Origin: Ectopseudomonas chengduensis
Lineage (GTDB): Bacteria; Pseudomonadota; Gammaproteobacteria; Pseudomonadales; Pseudomonadaceae
Length of the DNA: 64,000 nucleotides
Assembly: GCF_900102635.1 (NCBI RefSeq)
Contig: NZ_FMZQ01000011.1
Coordinates: forward strand, 62,001-126,000
Direction: 5' to 3'
Of the stretch, positions 34,746-43,138 are shown piece by piece. Both the position numbers and the translations under genes were made by a program. The notes under the pieces are model-generated. The model had not been told where the DNA came from. It saw only the letters and a program-made list of their open reading frames with translations, and ran no database searches. Within the stretch, counting starts at the first letter, position 1; each line of letters opens with the position of its first letter.

Positions 34746-34783
34746 GCTCCGTTCGAGCCGCATAGCTTCGGCTCGAACGGAGC
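34746..34783 (-). promoter_or_regulatory. 15-bp hairpin overlapping the ribosome binding site of the MazG-like gene
   Basis: The arms ctccgttcgagccg (34747-34760) and cggctcgaacggag (34769-34782) are exact reverse complements with an 8-base loop; the flanking g34746 and c34783 also pair. On the minus-strand transcript the 3' arm ends in CGGAGC, the likely Shine-Dalgarno of the gene starting at 34739. No U-run follows, so it is not a standard terminator. Confidence 0.65.
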
Positions 34784-34824
34784 GTGCTGCAAGATGTCCT
34801 GTGCGCTCCTACAGGATGTGGAGA

Positions 34825-35682
34825 TCAGTTTTCCAGCGGCTGCCAGCTCCCAGCCATATGCGGGGTGTCACCTTCGCCGATCAGGCGGAACTGGCCGCTG
34901 GCGCCAGGCTCGCTGGCTTGCAAAGCAATGTGGGTGGGCAGCAGCACGGGCTTCTGGAAGCGTACGTCCACCACGTAGCCGGCCTGCGGCAGGTGGGCGT
35001 GCAAGGCCGCGAGGCTGCGCGCCTTGTTCCACAGACCATGAGCGATGGCGCGCGGGAAGCCGAACAGACGTGCCGTCACGGCGTAGAGGTGGATCGGGTT
35101 GTAATCGCCGGCCACACGCGCGTAACGCCGGCCTGTATCGGCAGGGGCGGCCCAGTCGGCCAGTGGCATCAGTTCCAGCGGCGGCTGTTCGGCGCGTAGC
35201 GGCGCCTGGCCGTCGAGACGCAGAGCGCGGCAGAGAATGCGGCTGTCACCTTCCCAGAGCAGGCCGAGCTGATCTTCCAGGCGGGTGATCAGGCTGAACG
35301 TGGCGCCTTTGTCGTGCGGCTGCAGGTCGGTCACCTGCACGCTGATCTGGAACGGCCCCAGCCCGCCCATTGGGCGCAATACGCGGATACGGTTCTCCAG
35401 ATGCACCAGGCCCAGCAGCGGGAACGGAAAGCGGCGGTCGGTGAGCAATTGCATCTGCAGACCGAAAGCCAGCACATGCGGATAGACCGGTGGCAGGTAG
35501 GGACTGTCTGCGATGGCGCAGACCTGGCGATAGTGCGCCAGGTGCTTGGGGGCCACGTCCACGCGGCAGCGCAGGCCGATATTAGGTAGCTGGCGGCCGG
35601 TCACCTTGCGACGCAGGGCCGCGCGTAGGAACAGGCCGGGCAGAGCCGGAGGTGTATCGAGGTCGAGCCAGTCGATGGCCAT
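34825..35682 (-). CDS. MaoC-family acyl dehydratase/hydratase
   Basis: A 285-residue protein with a C-terminal hot-dog MaoC domain. The hydratase motif YARVAGDYNPIHLYAVTARL (about 185-205) gives the catalytic Asp and His, and FPRAIAHGLW follows. The N-terminal half looks like a second, degenerate hot-dog. It probably hydrates an enoyl thioester. It lies divergent from an AraC regulator and near a FabG-like reductase and a thiolase, which suggests a shared acyl-CoA pathway. Confidence 0.87.
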   Translation of the reverse strand: MAIDWLDLDTPPALPGLFLRAALRRKVTGRQLPNIGLRCRVDVAPKHLAHYRQVCAIADSPYLPPVYPHVLAFGLQMQLLTDRRFPFPLLGLVHLENRIRVLRPMGGLGPFQISVQVTDLQPHDKGATFSLITRLEDQLGLLWEGDSRILCRALRLDGQAPLRAEQPPLELMPLADWAAPADTGRRYARVAGDYNPIHLYAVTARLFGFPRAIAHGLWNKARSLAALHAHLPQAGYVVDVRFQKPVLLPTHIALQASEPGASGQFRLIGEGDTPHMAGSWQPLEN

Positions 35683-35872
35683 TGGCGAACTCCTTGGCGA
35701 ATGAATGACAGCAGCTTAACCCTCAGACCTAAACTGGCATTGGCTGTTCTGCCCAGCTTGTGTGCAGGCCAGTCAATCCGACCTGCGACGTGGTTTGCAC
35801 GCGGTGGCTCGCTGACCCTAAGATGGCGCCGCTCACGAAAAATGCTCACTAATAAGAAGAACAGCAGGAATC

Positions 35873-36865
35873 ATGCGTGATCTGACCGACGATGTGGCGC
35901 TGATGCGCCCGGTAATCGATGCCCTGCGTGCCAGCGGAACCGATCCTGACCGCGTGCTGGTGCGCGTTGGCCTGCCTCCTGGTGGGCTGCCGGCTGGCCG
36001 CTTTCCTCATGCCGCCCAGGCGCCATTCTGGAAGGCCGCCAGCGAAGAGTGTGGCGAGGAGCATGTCGGCCTGTACCTGGCGCAGCACCTGCCCGCCTTC
36101 CATGGCCTGCTGCTGGAATACCTGTTTCTCTCCAGTGAAACCTTTGGCGTTGGCCTGCGCCACGCGCTGCGCTATGTGCGCCTGCTCTCCGACACCCTCA
36201 GCGCGCGCCTGGATGTGGAAGGCGACGTGGCCGTGCTGACCCTGGGACTGGAAGCTGATACGCCGCGGCACTTTCCGGAGATGCTGGCCGGCGCGGTGAT
36301 CCGCCTGTTCGCGGCACTGACCGAAAACGATTTCCGCCCACGTGAAGTGCGCTTCATGCATGCCGAGGGCGCGCCCGCTGAGCGCTACCAGGCGGTCTAT
36401 GGTTGCCCGGTACGTCTGGGCGCCGAGGACTGTGCACTGCTGTTCGACGCTGCAGTGCTGGACAAGGCCTCGCGCCACGCCGCCCCGGAATTGTTGCGCA
36501 TGCACGAGTCGCTGGCGCGGCGGCAGTTGGCGGAAGTGGAGAGGCTGGACCTGGTGCGCCAGGTGCGAGAGCTGATCGCCGAACTGCTGGTCGATGGCGG
36601 CGCCACCCTGGAGCAGGTGGCGGCGCGCTTGAACATGCCGGCGCGGCGCTTGCGCGAGCGCCTGGCCATGGCCGGGGTGCGTTTCAACGACCTAATCACC
36701 GATTACCGCTGCCGCCTGGCCAAGGAGCTGTTGCTCAAGACCGACGAGCGTATCGAAGTGATCGTCGAGCGTACCGGCTTCTCCGAACCGAGCACCTTTT
36801 ACCGCGCGTTCAAGCGCTGGGTCGGGGAAACGCCGGTGGAATTTCGCAAGCGCGGCAAAACCTGA
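35873..36865 (+). CDS. AraC-family transcriptional regulator
   Basis: A 330-residue regulator with an N-terminal Arabinose_bd-type sensor (about 20-205) and a C-terminal double helix-turn-helix (about 230-325; TLEQVAARLNMPARRLRERL, then ERTGFSEPSTFYRAFKRWVG). It is transcribed away from the MaoC gene, with 190 bases between them. The likely targets are the MaoC gene and perhaps the nearby reductase and thiolase. The effector is unknown. Confidence 0.9.
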   Translation: MRDLTDDVALMRPVIDALRASGTDPDRVLVRVGLPPGGLPAGRFPHAAQAPFWKAASEECGEEHVGLYLAQHLPAFHGLLLEYLFLSSETFGVGLRHALRYVRLLSDTLSARLDVEGDVAVLTLGLEADTPRHFPEMLAGAVIRLFAALTENDFRPREVRFMHAEGAPAERYQAVYGCPVRLGAEDCALLFDAAVLDKASRHAAPELLRMHESLARRQLAEVERLDLVRQVRELIAELLVDGGATLEQVAARLNMPARRLRERLAMAGVRFNDLITDYRCRLAKELLLKTDERIEVIVERTGFSEPSTFYRAFKRWVGETPVEFRKRGKT

Positions 36866-36869
36866 CGTC

Positions 36870-36975
36870 GTAGGGTGCGCCGGATGAATGGTTGACCTCG
36901 GTGCGCGCGGCGCACCCTACACGAATCGCTCTGGCAGTAGGGTGGGCCGGGCGGCGATCCGCTTCAGCCCACCCT
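36870..36975. repeat. Two REP-like palindromes between the AraC and FabG-like genes
   Basis: The first has arms 36870-36880 and 36910-36920 (gtagggtgcgc / gcgcaccctac), related to 14889-14940. The second has arms 36939-36947 and 36967-36975 (agggtgggc / gcccaccct). They fill the 120-base gap between two convergent genes, where REP clusters commonly sit. Confidence 0.75.
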
Positions 36976-36985
36976 CGCAACGGTC

Positions 36986-38341
36986 TCAAGCCCCCAACAA
37001 ACTTTGCCCGCACACGCGCAGCACCTGCGCAGTCACTGCGCCGGAACCCGGCTGGGCGAACCAGGCCACGGCCTCGGCGACGTCCTGCGGCAGGCCACCC
37101 TGACTCATCGAGTTCATCCGTCGTCCAGCTTCGCGGATACCCAGTGGAATGGCGGCGGTCATCTGGGTTTCGATGAAGCCGGGGGCGACCGCGTTGATGC
37201 TGATGCCTTTCTTCGCCAGGGCCGGCGCCCAGGCCTGAGCCAGGCCGATTACACCGGCCTTGCTCACCGCGTAGTTGGTTTGACCCATGTTGCCGGCAAT
37301 GCCGCTGATCGAGGCGATCAGCACCACGCGGCCGTTGTCGTGCAGCTTGTCAGCGTCCAGCAACGCCTGGGTCAGTACCTGTGGCGCCTTGAGGTTGACG
37401 TCGATCACCGAGTTCCAGAACGCGTCGCTCATCTTCGCCAGGGTCTTGTCGCGAGTGATGCCGGCGTTGTGCACGACGATGTCGAGGCCGTCGGGCAGGG
37501 CTTCGACCAGGCGCTGCGGCGCATCGTCGGCGCAGATATCCAGGGTCACGGCCCGCCCACCCAGGCGCGCCGCCAGCGCCTGCAGCGCATCGGCTGCCTG
37601 GGGCACATCGAGCAGCACCACCTCGGCGCCGTCACGGGCGAGCACTTCGGCGATGGACGCGCCGATACCGCGCGAGGCACCGGTGACCAGCGCTTTCTTG
37701 CCGGCCAGCGGGCGCGTCCAGTCCTTGACCTGTTCGCCGCAGGCGCCGAGACGCAGCACCTGGCCGGAAACGTAGGCACTTTTCGGCGAGAGGAAGAAGC
37801 GCAGCGCGCCCTCCAGCTGCTGATCGCCACCCTTGCCGACATAGAGCAGTTGCACGCTGCCACCGCGGCGAATCTCCTTGCCCAGCGAGCGGGTAAAGCC
37901 CTCCAGCGAGCGCTGCACGCTGGCGGCGACCGGGTCTTTGAGCGACTCCGGCGCACGCCCCAGCACCACCACGCGAGGGCTGTTGGCCAACCCCTTGAAG
38001 GCGGGCTGGAAGAAATCGCGCAGCTCGATCAACTGCTCGAAACGGGTCAGGTGGCTGGCGTCGAAGACCAGCGCCTTGAGCTTGGGGCCGTGCTCGGCGG
38101 TCCAGCGGGGCAGGTCGAACTGGCCGTCGCGCGCGGCGAACAACTGATCCGTGAGCTTGCTGGCGAAAGGCTGGATGGCCTTGACCAGGTCGCCTTCACC
38201 GCCGAACAGCAGGGCGCCATCGATCGGTCGTACGCGGCCGGCCATCCAGCGTTCCAGGCGCACAGGCGCCGGCAGACCGAGGGCGCCAACCAGGCGGCGG
38301 CCGGTGGATGAATTGGCGAAGGCGAGGTAACGATCAGACAT
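36986..38341 (-). CDS. High-molecular-weight 3-oxoacyl-ACP/CoA reductase (FabG4-like SDR)
   Basis: An NAD(P)H-dependent reductase of 451 residues, nearly twice the normal FabG. The N-terminal half (about 1-205) is a non-catalytic flavodoxin-like extension. The SDR domain (about 210-450) has TGASRGIG, the NAGITRD motif, Ser in ASISG and YAVSK. This is the layout of the high-molecular-weight FabG4 group. The ATG at 38341 has AGGAG upstream; extra residues to 38440 are not supported. It is divergent from the thiolase gene across a 231-base promoter region. Confidence 0.92.
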   Translation of the reverse strand: MSDRYLAFANSSTGRRLVGALGLPAPVRLERWMAGRVRPIDGALLFGGEGDLVKAIQPFASKLTDQLFAARDGQFDLPRWTAEHGPKLKALVFDASHLTRFEQLIELRDFFQPAFKGLANSPRVVVLGRAPESLKDPVAASVQRSLEGFTRSLGKEIRRGGSVQLLYVGKGGDQQLEGALRFFLSPKSAYVSGQVLRLGACGEQVKDWTRPLAGKKALVTGASRGIGASIAEVLARDGAEVVLLDVPQAADALQALAARLGGRAVTLDICADDAPQRLVEALPDGLDIVVHNAGITRDKTLAKMSDAFWNSVIDVNLKAPQVLTQALLDADKLHDNGRVVLIASISGIAGNMGQTNYAVSKAGVIGLAQAWAPALAKKGISINAVAPGFIETQMTAAIPLGIREAGRRMNSMSQGGLPQDVAEAVAWFAQPGSGAVTAQVLRVCGQSLLGA

Positions 38342-38572
38342 GAAGGGCTCCTGCGGGCGAATCGAAAGTCGTGTCACTGTACGCGGCAGTCGGCAAAGCG
38401 CAATTGACTCTGTTGCCTCACGCGCCGGCGAGGCGGCCAATGTTCGCGGCTATTCAAGGTTTAGCCTGTACGACCATAGGGCTAAAGTGTATGTCTCATG
38501 TTTCTGGGAACCGGCTGACGGGCAATAGTTCGCCACAGGTTTCTTCGATTTCTCGACCAGCAAGGAGTCCAC

Positions 38573-39850
38573 ATGACCCAGTTGCGCCGGGTCGCCATCG
38601 TAGGCGGCAACCGTATCCCGTTCGCGCGTTCCAACACCGTCTACGCCAGGGCGAGCAATCAGGAAATGCTGACCAGCGCCCTTGAAGGGCTGGTCGAGCG
38701 CTTCAATCTGCATGGCGAGCGCCTCGGTGAGGTGGTGGCCGGGGCTGTGCTCAAACACTCGCGGGACTTCAACCTGACCCGTGAATGCGTGCTGGGCTCG
38801 CGTCTGGCGCCGGAGACGCCAGCCTACGACCTGCAACAGGCCTGCGGCACCGGCCTGGAAGCGGCGATTCTGGTGGCCAACAAGATCGCCCTTGGGCAGA
38901 TCGACTGCGGCATCGCCGGCGGCGTCGATACCACCTCCGACGCGCCCATTGGCGTCAACGAGGGGCTGCGGCAGATCCTCCTGGAGGCCAATCGCAGCAA
39001 GAGCACCGGCGACAAGATCAAGAGCCTGCTGAAGATTCGCCCGCGCCATCTGGCGCCGCACATCCCACGCAATGGCGAGCCGCGCACCGGCTTGTCGATG
39101 GGCGAGCATTGCGAGCTGATGGCGCAGCGCTGGGCCATCCCGCGTGACGAGCAGGATCAGCTGGCACTGGCCAGTCACCAGAAGCTCGCGGCGGCCTACG
39201 CCGAGGGTTGGCACGATGACCTGATGACGCCGTTTCTCGGTCTGACCCGCGACCAGAATCTACGCCCGGACATCAGCGCCGAGAAACTCGCGACCCTCAA
39301 ACCCTGCTTTGAACGCGGACCGCGCGGCACGCTGACCCCGGCCAACTCCACGCCGCTGACCGATGGCGCCTCGCTGGTGCTGCTGGCCAGCGAGGAGTGG
39401 GCCAAGGCTCGTGGTCTGCCGGTGCTGGCCTACCTGCGCGACGGCGAAGCGGCGGCGGTGGATTTCGTCCAGGGCAAGGAGGGCCTGCTGATGGCGCCGG
39501 TCTATGCGGTGCCGCGCCTGCTGGCGCGCAACGGCCTGACCCTGCAGGACTTCGACTACTACGAGATCCACGAAGCCTTCGCCGCCCAGGTGCTGTGCAC
39601 GCTCAAGGCCTGGGAGGACGCCGACTACTGCAAGGAGCGCCTGGGTTTGGACGCCGCACTGGGGACCATCGACCGCAGCAAGATGAACGTCAAGGGCAGT
39701 TCGCTGGCTGCCGGCCACCCGTTCGCGGCCACCGGCGGGCGTATCGTCGCCAACCTGGCCAAGCTGCTGTCGGTGGCCGGTGAGGGGCGCGGTCTGATCT
39801 CCATCTGCGCGGCAGGCGGTCAGGGTGTGACCGCAATCCTTGAGCGGTAA
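38573..39850 (+). CDS. Acetyl-CoA C-acyltransferase (FadI-like thiolase)
   Basis: A 425-residue thiolase that makes or cleaves 3-ketoacyl-CoA. Catalytic residues are the Cys in QQACGTGLEA (about 89), the His in EIHEAFAAQV and in GHPFAATGGR, and the Cys in CAAGGQG near the end. It is paired with the FabG4-like reductase across a divergent promoter; with MaoC it could form a hydratase-reductase-thiolase set. An intrinsic terminator follows at 39909-39943. The direction of the pathway cannot be decided here. Confidence 0.92.
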   Translation: MTQLRRVAIVGGNRIPFARSNTVYARASNQEMLTSALEGLVERFNLHGERLGEVVAGAVLKHSRDFNLTRECVLGSRLAPETPAYDLQQACGTGLEAAILVANKIALGQIDCGIAGGVDTTSDAPIGVNEGLRQILLEANRSKSTGDKIKSLLKIRPRHLAPHIPRNGEPRTGLSMGEHCELMAQRWAIPRDEQDQLALASHQKLAAAYAEGWHDDLMTPFLGLTRDQNLRPDISAEKLATLKPCFERGPRGTLTPANSTPLTDGASLVLLASEEWAKARGLPVLAYLRDGEAAAVDFVQGKEGLLMAPVYAVPRLLARNGLTLQDFDYYEIHEAFAAQVLCTLKAWEDADYCKERLGLDAALGTIDRSKMNVKGSSLAAGHPFAATGGRIVANLAKLLSVAGEGRGLISICAAGGQGVTAILER

Positions 39851-39908
39851 TCCAATACGGGTGGTCGCAAGTCATCGCGATCACTCGATGTAAGCAACTC
39901 CGTGATTC

Positions 39909-39943
39909 GGGCGGCCCGCGTAGCGCGTGGCCGCCCTTTTTTT
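39909..39943 (+). terminator. Intrinsic terminator after the thiolase gene
   Basis: A GC-rich stem gggcggcc (39909-39916) / ggccgccc (39929-39936), with an inner cgcg/cgcg pairing, is followed by seven T (39937-39943). This is a textbook Rho-independent terminator. Confidence 0.9.
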
Positions 39944-39956
39944 GTGCGCCGCCTGG

Positions 39957-39983
39957 CTGTAGGAGGGGCTTTAGCCGCGATGA
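39957..39983. repeat. REP half-element in the thiolase-cioA gap
   Basis: gtaggaggggctttagccgcgatg is a typical half of a Pseudomonas REP sequence. The 384-base gap from 39851 to 40234 otherwise holds the thiolase terminator and the cioA control region; an 80-codon open frame at 39902-40144 runs through all of these and is not believed. Confidence 0.6.
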
Positions 39984-40076
39984 CCGCCTGCAATGAGTGG
40001 TTGCTGCGGTGGCCTGTCGCGCGGCAAATCACCACAGCGCTAGTTATGCCTTTAGCGGCTAGTCTTTTAGTGCGCA

Positions 40077-40090
40077 TTGATCCAGATCAG
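40077..40090 (+). promoter_or_regulatory. Anr/Fnr-type box upstream of cioAB
   Basis: TTGATCCAGATCAG matches the TTGAT-N4-ATCAA consensus in all but the last base. It lies 144 bases before the cioA ATG. In P. aeruginosa cioAB is repressed by ANR under low oxygen, so such a site is expected here. Confidence 0.7.
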
Positions 40091-40234
40091 TACGCCTTTT
40101 CGCGCTTTACTCAGCAGCTTCTCGACTGCATTCCATTTCCATAAGAACAATTTCAGTTCGTTTGACTCCAAGACCTGGAGTCTATGGATCGGCTTGCGTG
40201 CTGGGGCCGAAATAACCCTGAATGAGGATGTGAC

Positions 40235-41674
40235 ATGTTCGGCCTAGAGGCGCTTGATCTCGCCCGAATCCAGTTTGCCTTCACCATTTCCTTCCACATC
40301 GTCTTTCCGGCCATCACCATTGGTTTGGCCAGCTACCTGGCGGTGCTCGAAGGTCTTTGGTTGAAGACCAGCAATACCCTGTACCGTGATCTCTATCATT
40401 TCTGGTCGAAGATCTTCGCGGTCAACTTCGGCATGGGCGTGGTCTCCGGCCTGGTCATGGCCTATCAGTTCGGCACCAACTGGAGTGCCTTCTCCGACTT
40501 TGCCGGGGCGGTCACCGGGCCGCTGCTGACCTACGAGGTGCTCACCGCGTTCTTCCTCGAAGCGGGGTTCCTCGGCGTCATGCTGTTCGGCTGGAACCGC
40601 GTCGGGCCTGGCCTGCACTTCTTCTCCACGGTGATGGTGGCCATCGGCACGCTGATCTCGACCTTCTGGATTCTCGCCTCCAACAGCTGGATGCACACGC
40701 CGCAGGGTTACGAGATCATCGATGGCCGGGTGATTCCGGTGGACTGGTTCGCCGTGGTGTTCAACCCGTCGTTCCCTTATCGCCTTGCGCATATGGCGAC
40801 CGCCGCGTTCCTTGCCACCGCCTTCTTCGTCGGCGCTTCGGCGGCCTGGCACCTGCTGCGCGGGCGTGACAACCCGGCTATCCGCAAGATGCTCTCGATG
40901 GCGCTGTGGATGGCTCTGCTGGTGGCGCCGATACAGGCTTTCATCGGTGACCTGCATGGCCTCAACACCCTCAAGTACCAGCCGGCGAAGATCGCCGCCA
41001 TTGAAGGACACTGGGAAAATGTCGGTGACGAGCCGACCCCGCTCATCCTCTTCGGCTGGCCGGATATGGAACGTGAGGAAACCCGTTTCAAGGTGGAAAT
41101 CCCCGCGCTCGGTAGCCTGATCCTGACCCACAGCCTGGATAAACAGGTGCCGGCCCTGAAGGACTTCCCGCCGGAAGACCGCGCCAATTCCACCATCGTC
41201 TTTTGGACCTTCCGCATCATGGTCGCCATGGGCCTGATGATGATCCTCACCGGCCTGTGGGGCACCTGGCTGCGCCGCGGCGAGCGGCTGTATACCTGCC
41301 GGCCATTCCTGCATCTGGCGGTGTGGATGGGCCCGAGCGGGATCATCGCCATCCTCGCCGGCTGGTACACCACCGAGATCGGCCGCCAACCCTGGATCAT
41401 CCATGGCCTGATGCGTACCGCCGATGCTTCGTCAGGGCATAGCGCGGCGCAGTTGGGCTTTACCCTGGCTCTGTTCGTGGTGGTCTATTTCGTGCTGTTC
41501 GGTGCGGGCATCGGCTACATGCTGCGCCTGGTGCGCAAGGGGCCGAAGATCGACGAGGGCAAGGAAACGTCCGAAGGTGGGCCCGGTCAGCCGCGTACGC
41601 CAGCGCGTCCGCTGTCGGCGGCCGAAGAAGGCCTGGAAGATGGTGAAACCGACACCTTGCCGGAGAGGAGCTGA
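40235..41674 (+). CDS. cioA: Cyanide-insensitive quinol oxidase subunit I
   Basis: The 479-residue catalytic subunit of a bd-type quinol oxidase (CIO), carrying the haems and the quinol site. Nine predicted membrane helices; the first holds the haem-ligand His in FTISFHIVFPA. The periplasmic Q-loop between about 255 and 325 is short, which separates CIO from E. coli CydA. The C-terminal tail is charged. It begins after TGAGGATG and is followed by cioB after two bases. Confidence 0.95.
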   Translation: MFGLEALDLARIQFAFTISFHIVFPAITIGLASYLAVLEGLWLKTSNTLYRDLYHFWSKIFAVNFGMGVVSGLVMAYQFGTNWSAFSDFAGAVTGPLLTYEVLTAFFLEAGFLGVMLFGWNRVGPGLHFFSTVMVAIGTLISTFWILASNSWMHTPQGYEIIDGRVIPVDWFAVVFNPSFPYRLAHMATAAFLATAFFVGASAAWHLLRGRDNPAIRKMLSMALWMALLVAPIQAFIGDLHGLNTLKYQPAKIAAIEGHWENVGDEPTPLILFGWPDMEREETRFKVEIPALGSLILTHSLDKQVPALKDFPPEDRANSTIVFWTFRIMVAMGLMMILTGLWGTWLRRGERLYTCRPFLHLAVWMGPSGIIAILAGWYTTEIGRQPWIIHGLMRTADASSGHSAAQLGFTLALFVVVYFVLFGAGIGYMLRLVRKGPKIDEGKETSEGGPGQPRTPARPLSAAEEGLEDGETDTLPERS

Positions 41675-41676
41675 AC

Positions 41677-42684
41677 ATGGGTATCGACCTTCCGCTGATC
41701 TGGGCGGTGATCATCGCCTTTGGCGTAATGATGTACGTGGTGATGGATGGCTTCGATCTGGGTATCGGCATCCTCTTTCCCTTCGTCCGTGACGACGGCG
41801 AGCGCGACGTGATGATGAACACCGTCGCACCGGTCTGGGACGGCAACGAGACCTGGCTGGTACTCGGCGGTGCCGGCCTGTTCGGCGCCTTCCCGCTGGC
41901 CTATGCGGTGGTACTCGACGCGCTTTATCTGCCGCTGATCCTGATGTTGCTGGGGCTGATCTTCCGTGGTGTGGCCTTCGAGTTTCGCTTCAAGGCCAAG
42001 GCCGCCAAGCGCCATCTGTGGGATAAGGCCTTCATCGGCGGCTCGCTGACTGCCACCTTCTTCCAGGGCGTGGCACTGGGCGCCTATATCGACGGTTTCG
42101 AGGTGGTCAATCGCAGTTTCGCCGGTGGAGCGTTCGACTGGCTGACGCCATTCTCGGTGTTCTGCGGCCTGGCGCTGATCGCTGCCTATGCGTTGCTCGG
42201 CTGCACCTGGCTGATCATGAAAACCGAAGGTCGCTTGCAACAGCAGATGCATGATCTGGGGCGCCCGCTGGTATTCGTGGTGCTGGCCGTGACTGGTATC
42301 GTCAGTCTGTGGACGCCGTTCGAGCATCCGGCGATTGCCGAGCGCTGGTTCAGCCTGCCCAACCTGTTCTGGTTCATGCCGGTGCCAGTGCTGGTGCTGC
42401 TGTGCACCTGGGCGCTGCTGCGGGCCGTGGCCAGCAACGCCAACTACTCGCCATTCTTGCTCACCCTGGCGCTGATCTTCCTCGGCTACAGCGGCCTGGG
42501 CATCAGCCTGTGGCCGAACGTGATTCCGCCGTCGATCAGTATCTGGGAGGCCTCCGCACCGCCGCAGAGCCAGGGCTTCATGCTGGTGGGCGCGTTGTTC
42601 ATCATTCCCTTCATTCTCATGTACACCGCCTGGAGCTATTACGTGTTTAGAGGCAAGGTGACGGTGGATGACGGCTATCACTGA
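41677..42684 (+). CDS. cioB: Cyanide-insensitive quinol oxidase subunit II
   Basis: A 335-residue membrane protein with about eight or nine helices, pairing with CioA. The N-terminus (LPLIWAVIIAFGVMMYVVMD, then GFDLGIGILFPF) and WDGNETWLV are family landmarks. Its stop codon TGA (42682-42684) forms the first bases of the nested palindromic element that separates it from the small DUF2474 gene. Confidence 0.95.
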   Translation: MGIDLPLIWAVIIAFGVMMYVVMDGFDLGIGILFPFVRDDGERDVMMNTVAPVWDGNETWLVLGGAGLFGAFPLAYAVVLDALYLPLILMLLGLIFRGVAFEFRFKAKAAKRHLWDKAFIGGSLTATFFQGVALGAYIDGFEVVNRSFAGGAFDWLTPFSVFCGLALIAAYALLGCTWLIMKTEGRLQQQMHDLGRPLVFVVLAVTGIVSLWTPFEHPAIAERWFSLPNLFWFMPVPVLVLLCTWALLRAVASNANYSPFLLTLALIFLGYSGLGISLWPNVIPPSISIWEASAPPQSQGFMLVGALFIIPFILMYTAWSYYVFRGKVTVDDGYH

Positions 42685-42870
42685 GAACCTGTCCAAAGCC
42701 TGCTGCGCGTCGGCCCTGCGGCGTTAAAAGCAGGCTCGGCCTGCTCATGTACCACTTGTACAGTCGAACGCGACTCCGACCGGTCCTCGCCTGCTTTGAC
42801 CAGCCGGAGGCTGTTACTCACGTTGCGCCTTGCATGGCTCTAGCTCGCGAGGCTTTGAATCAGGTTCTTA
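42682..42870. repeat. Nested palindromic element, copy 1
   Basis: About 189 bases with three nested pairings. Outer: agaacctg (42684-42691) with caggttct (42861-42868) and aaagcct (42695-42701) with aggcttt (42850-42856). Inner: aaagcaggc (42727-42735) with gcctgcttt (42789-42797). Central: tgtac-CACTT-gtaca (42748-42762). It shares the skeleton GTTAAAA...TCGG..TGCTCAT.TACCACT.GTA with copy 2 at 56870-57016, while the stem bases differ. It begins at the cioB stop and ends at the ribosome binding site of the next gene. It may be a miniature mobile element or a structured RNA. Confidence 0.7.
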
Positions 42871-42880
42871 GGAGACGGCC

Positions 42881-43027
42881 ATGACCGAAACCGAAGAGAA
42901 GAAACCGCTGTGGCAGCGTCTGGGTTGGCTGGTGCTGATCTGGGCCTGCAGCGTCACCGCGCTGGGCATCGTGGCCTGGCTGTTGCGCCAGTTCATGAGC
43001 GCGGCGGGGTTGGGGACGCCGGGCTGA
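42881..43027 (+). CDS. Small DUF2474-like membrane protein of the cio operon
   Basis: A 48-residue protein with one membrane helix (about 16-37, LGWLVLIWACSVTALGIVAWLL) and a charged cytoplasmic start (MTETEEKKPLWQRLGW). GGAGACGGCC precedes the ATG at good spacing. Tiny single-helix proteins follow many bd-oxidase operons (CydX or DUF2474 types) and may stabilise the complex. Here it is separated from cioB by the palindromic element, so its expression relative to cioAB may be adjusted. Confidence 0.8.
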   Translation: MTETEEKKPLWQRLGWLVLIWACSVTALGIVAWLLRQFMSAAGLGTPG

Positions 43028-43075
43028 GCCCGGCGATCCAGCCAACGTCCATTCGGCCAATAGGGTCGAGTGGAT

Positions 43076-43094
43076 ATATTTGAAAATCATTTGC
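43076..43094 (+). promoter_or_regulatory. Putative Fur box upstream of the sigma factor gene
   Basis: The 19-base stretch contains TGAAAATCATTTGC, close to the TGATAATCATTATC core of the Fur consensus. It lies about 45 bases upstream of the sigma gene start, as expected for an iron-repressed promoter. Confidence 0.55.
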
Positions 43095-43138
43095 GCTTGT
43101 AATATTTTCTCGGGTTTTCCCGGCACCGAGAACCCTTC

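Noticed and set aside
39902..40144. 80-codon plus-strand frame after the thiolase gene
   Set aside because: It covers the thiolase terminator, a REP half-element and the Anr box of cioA, so it is not a gene.
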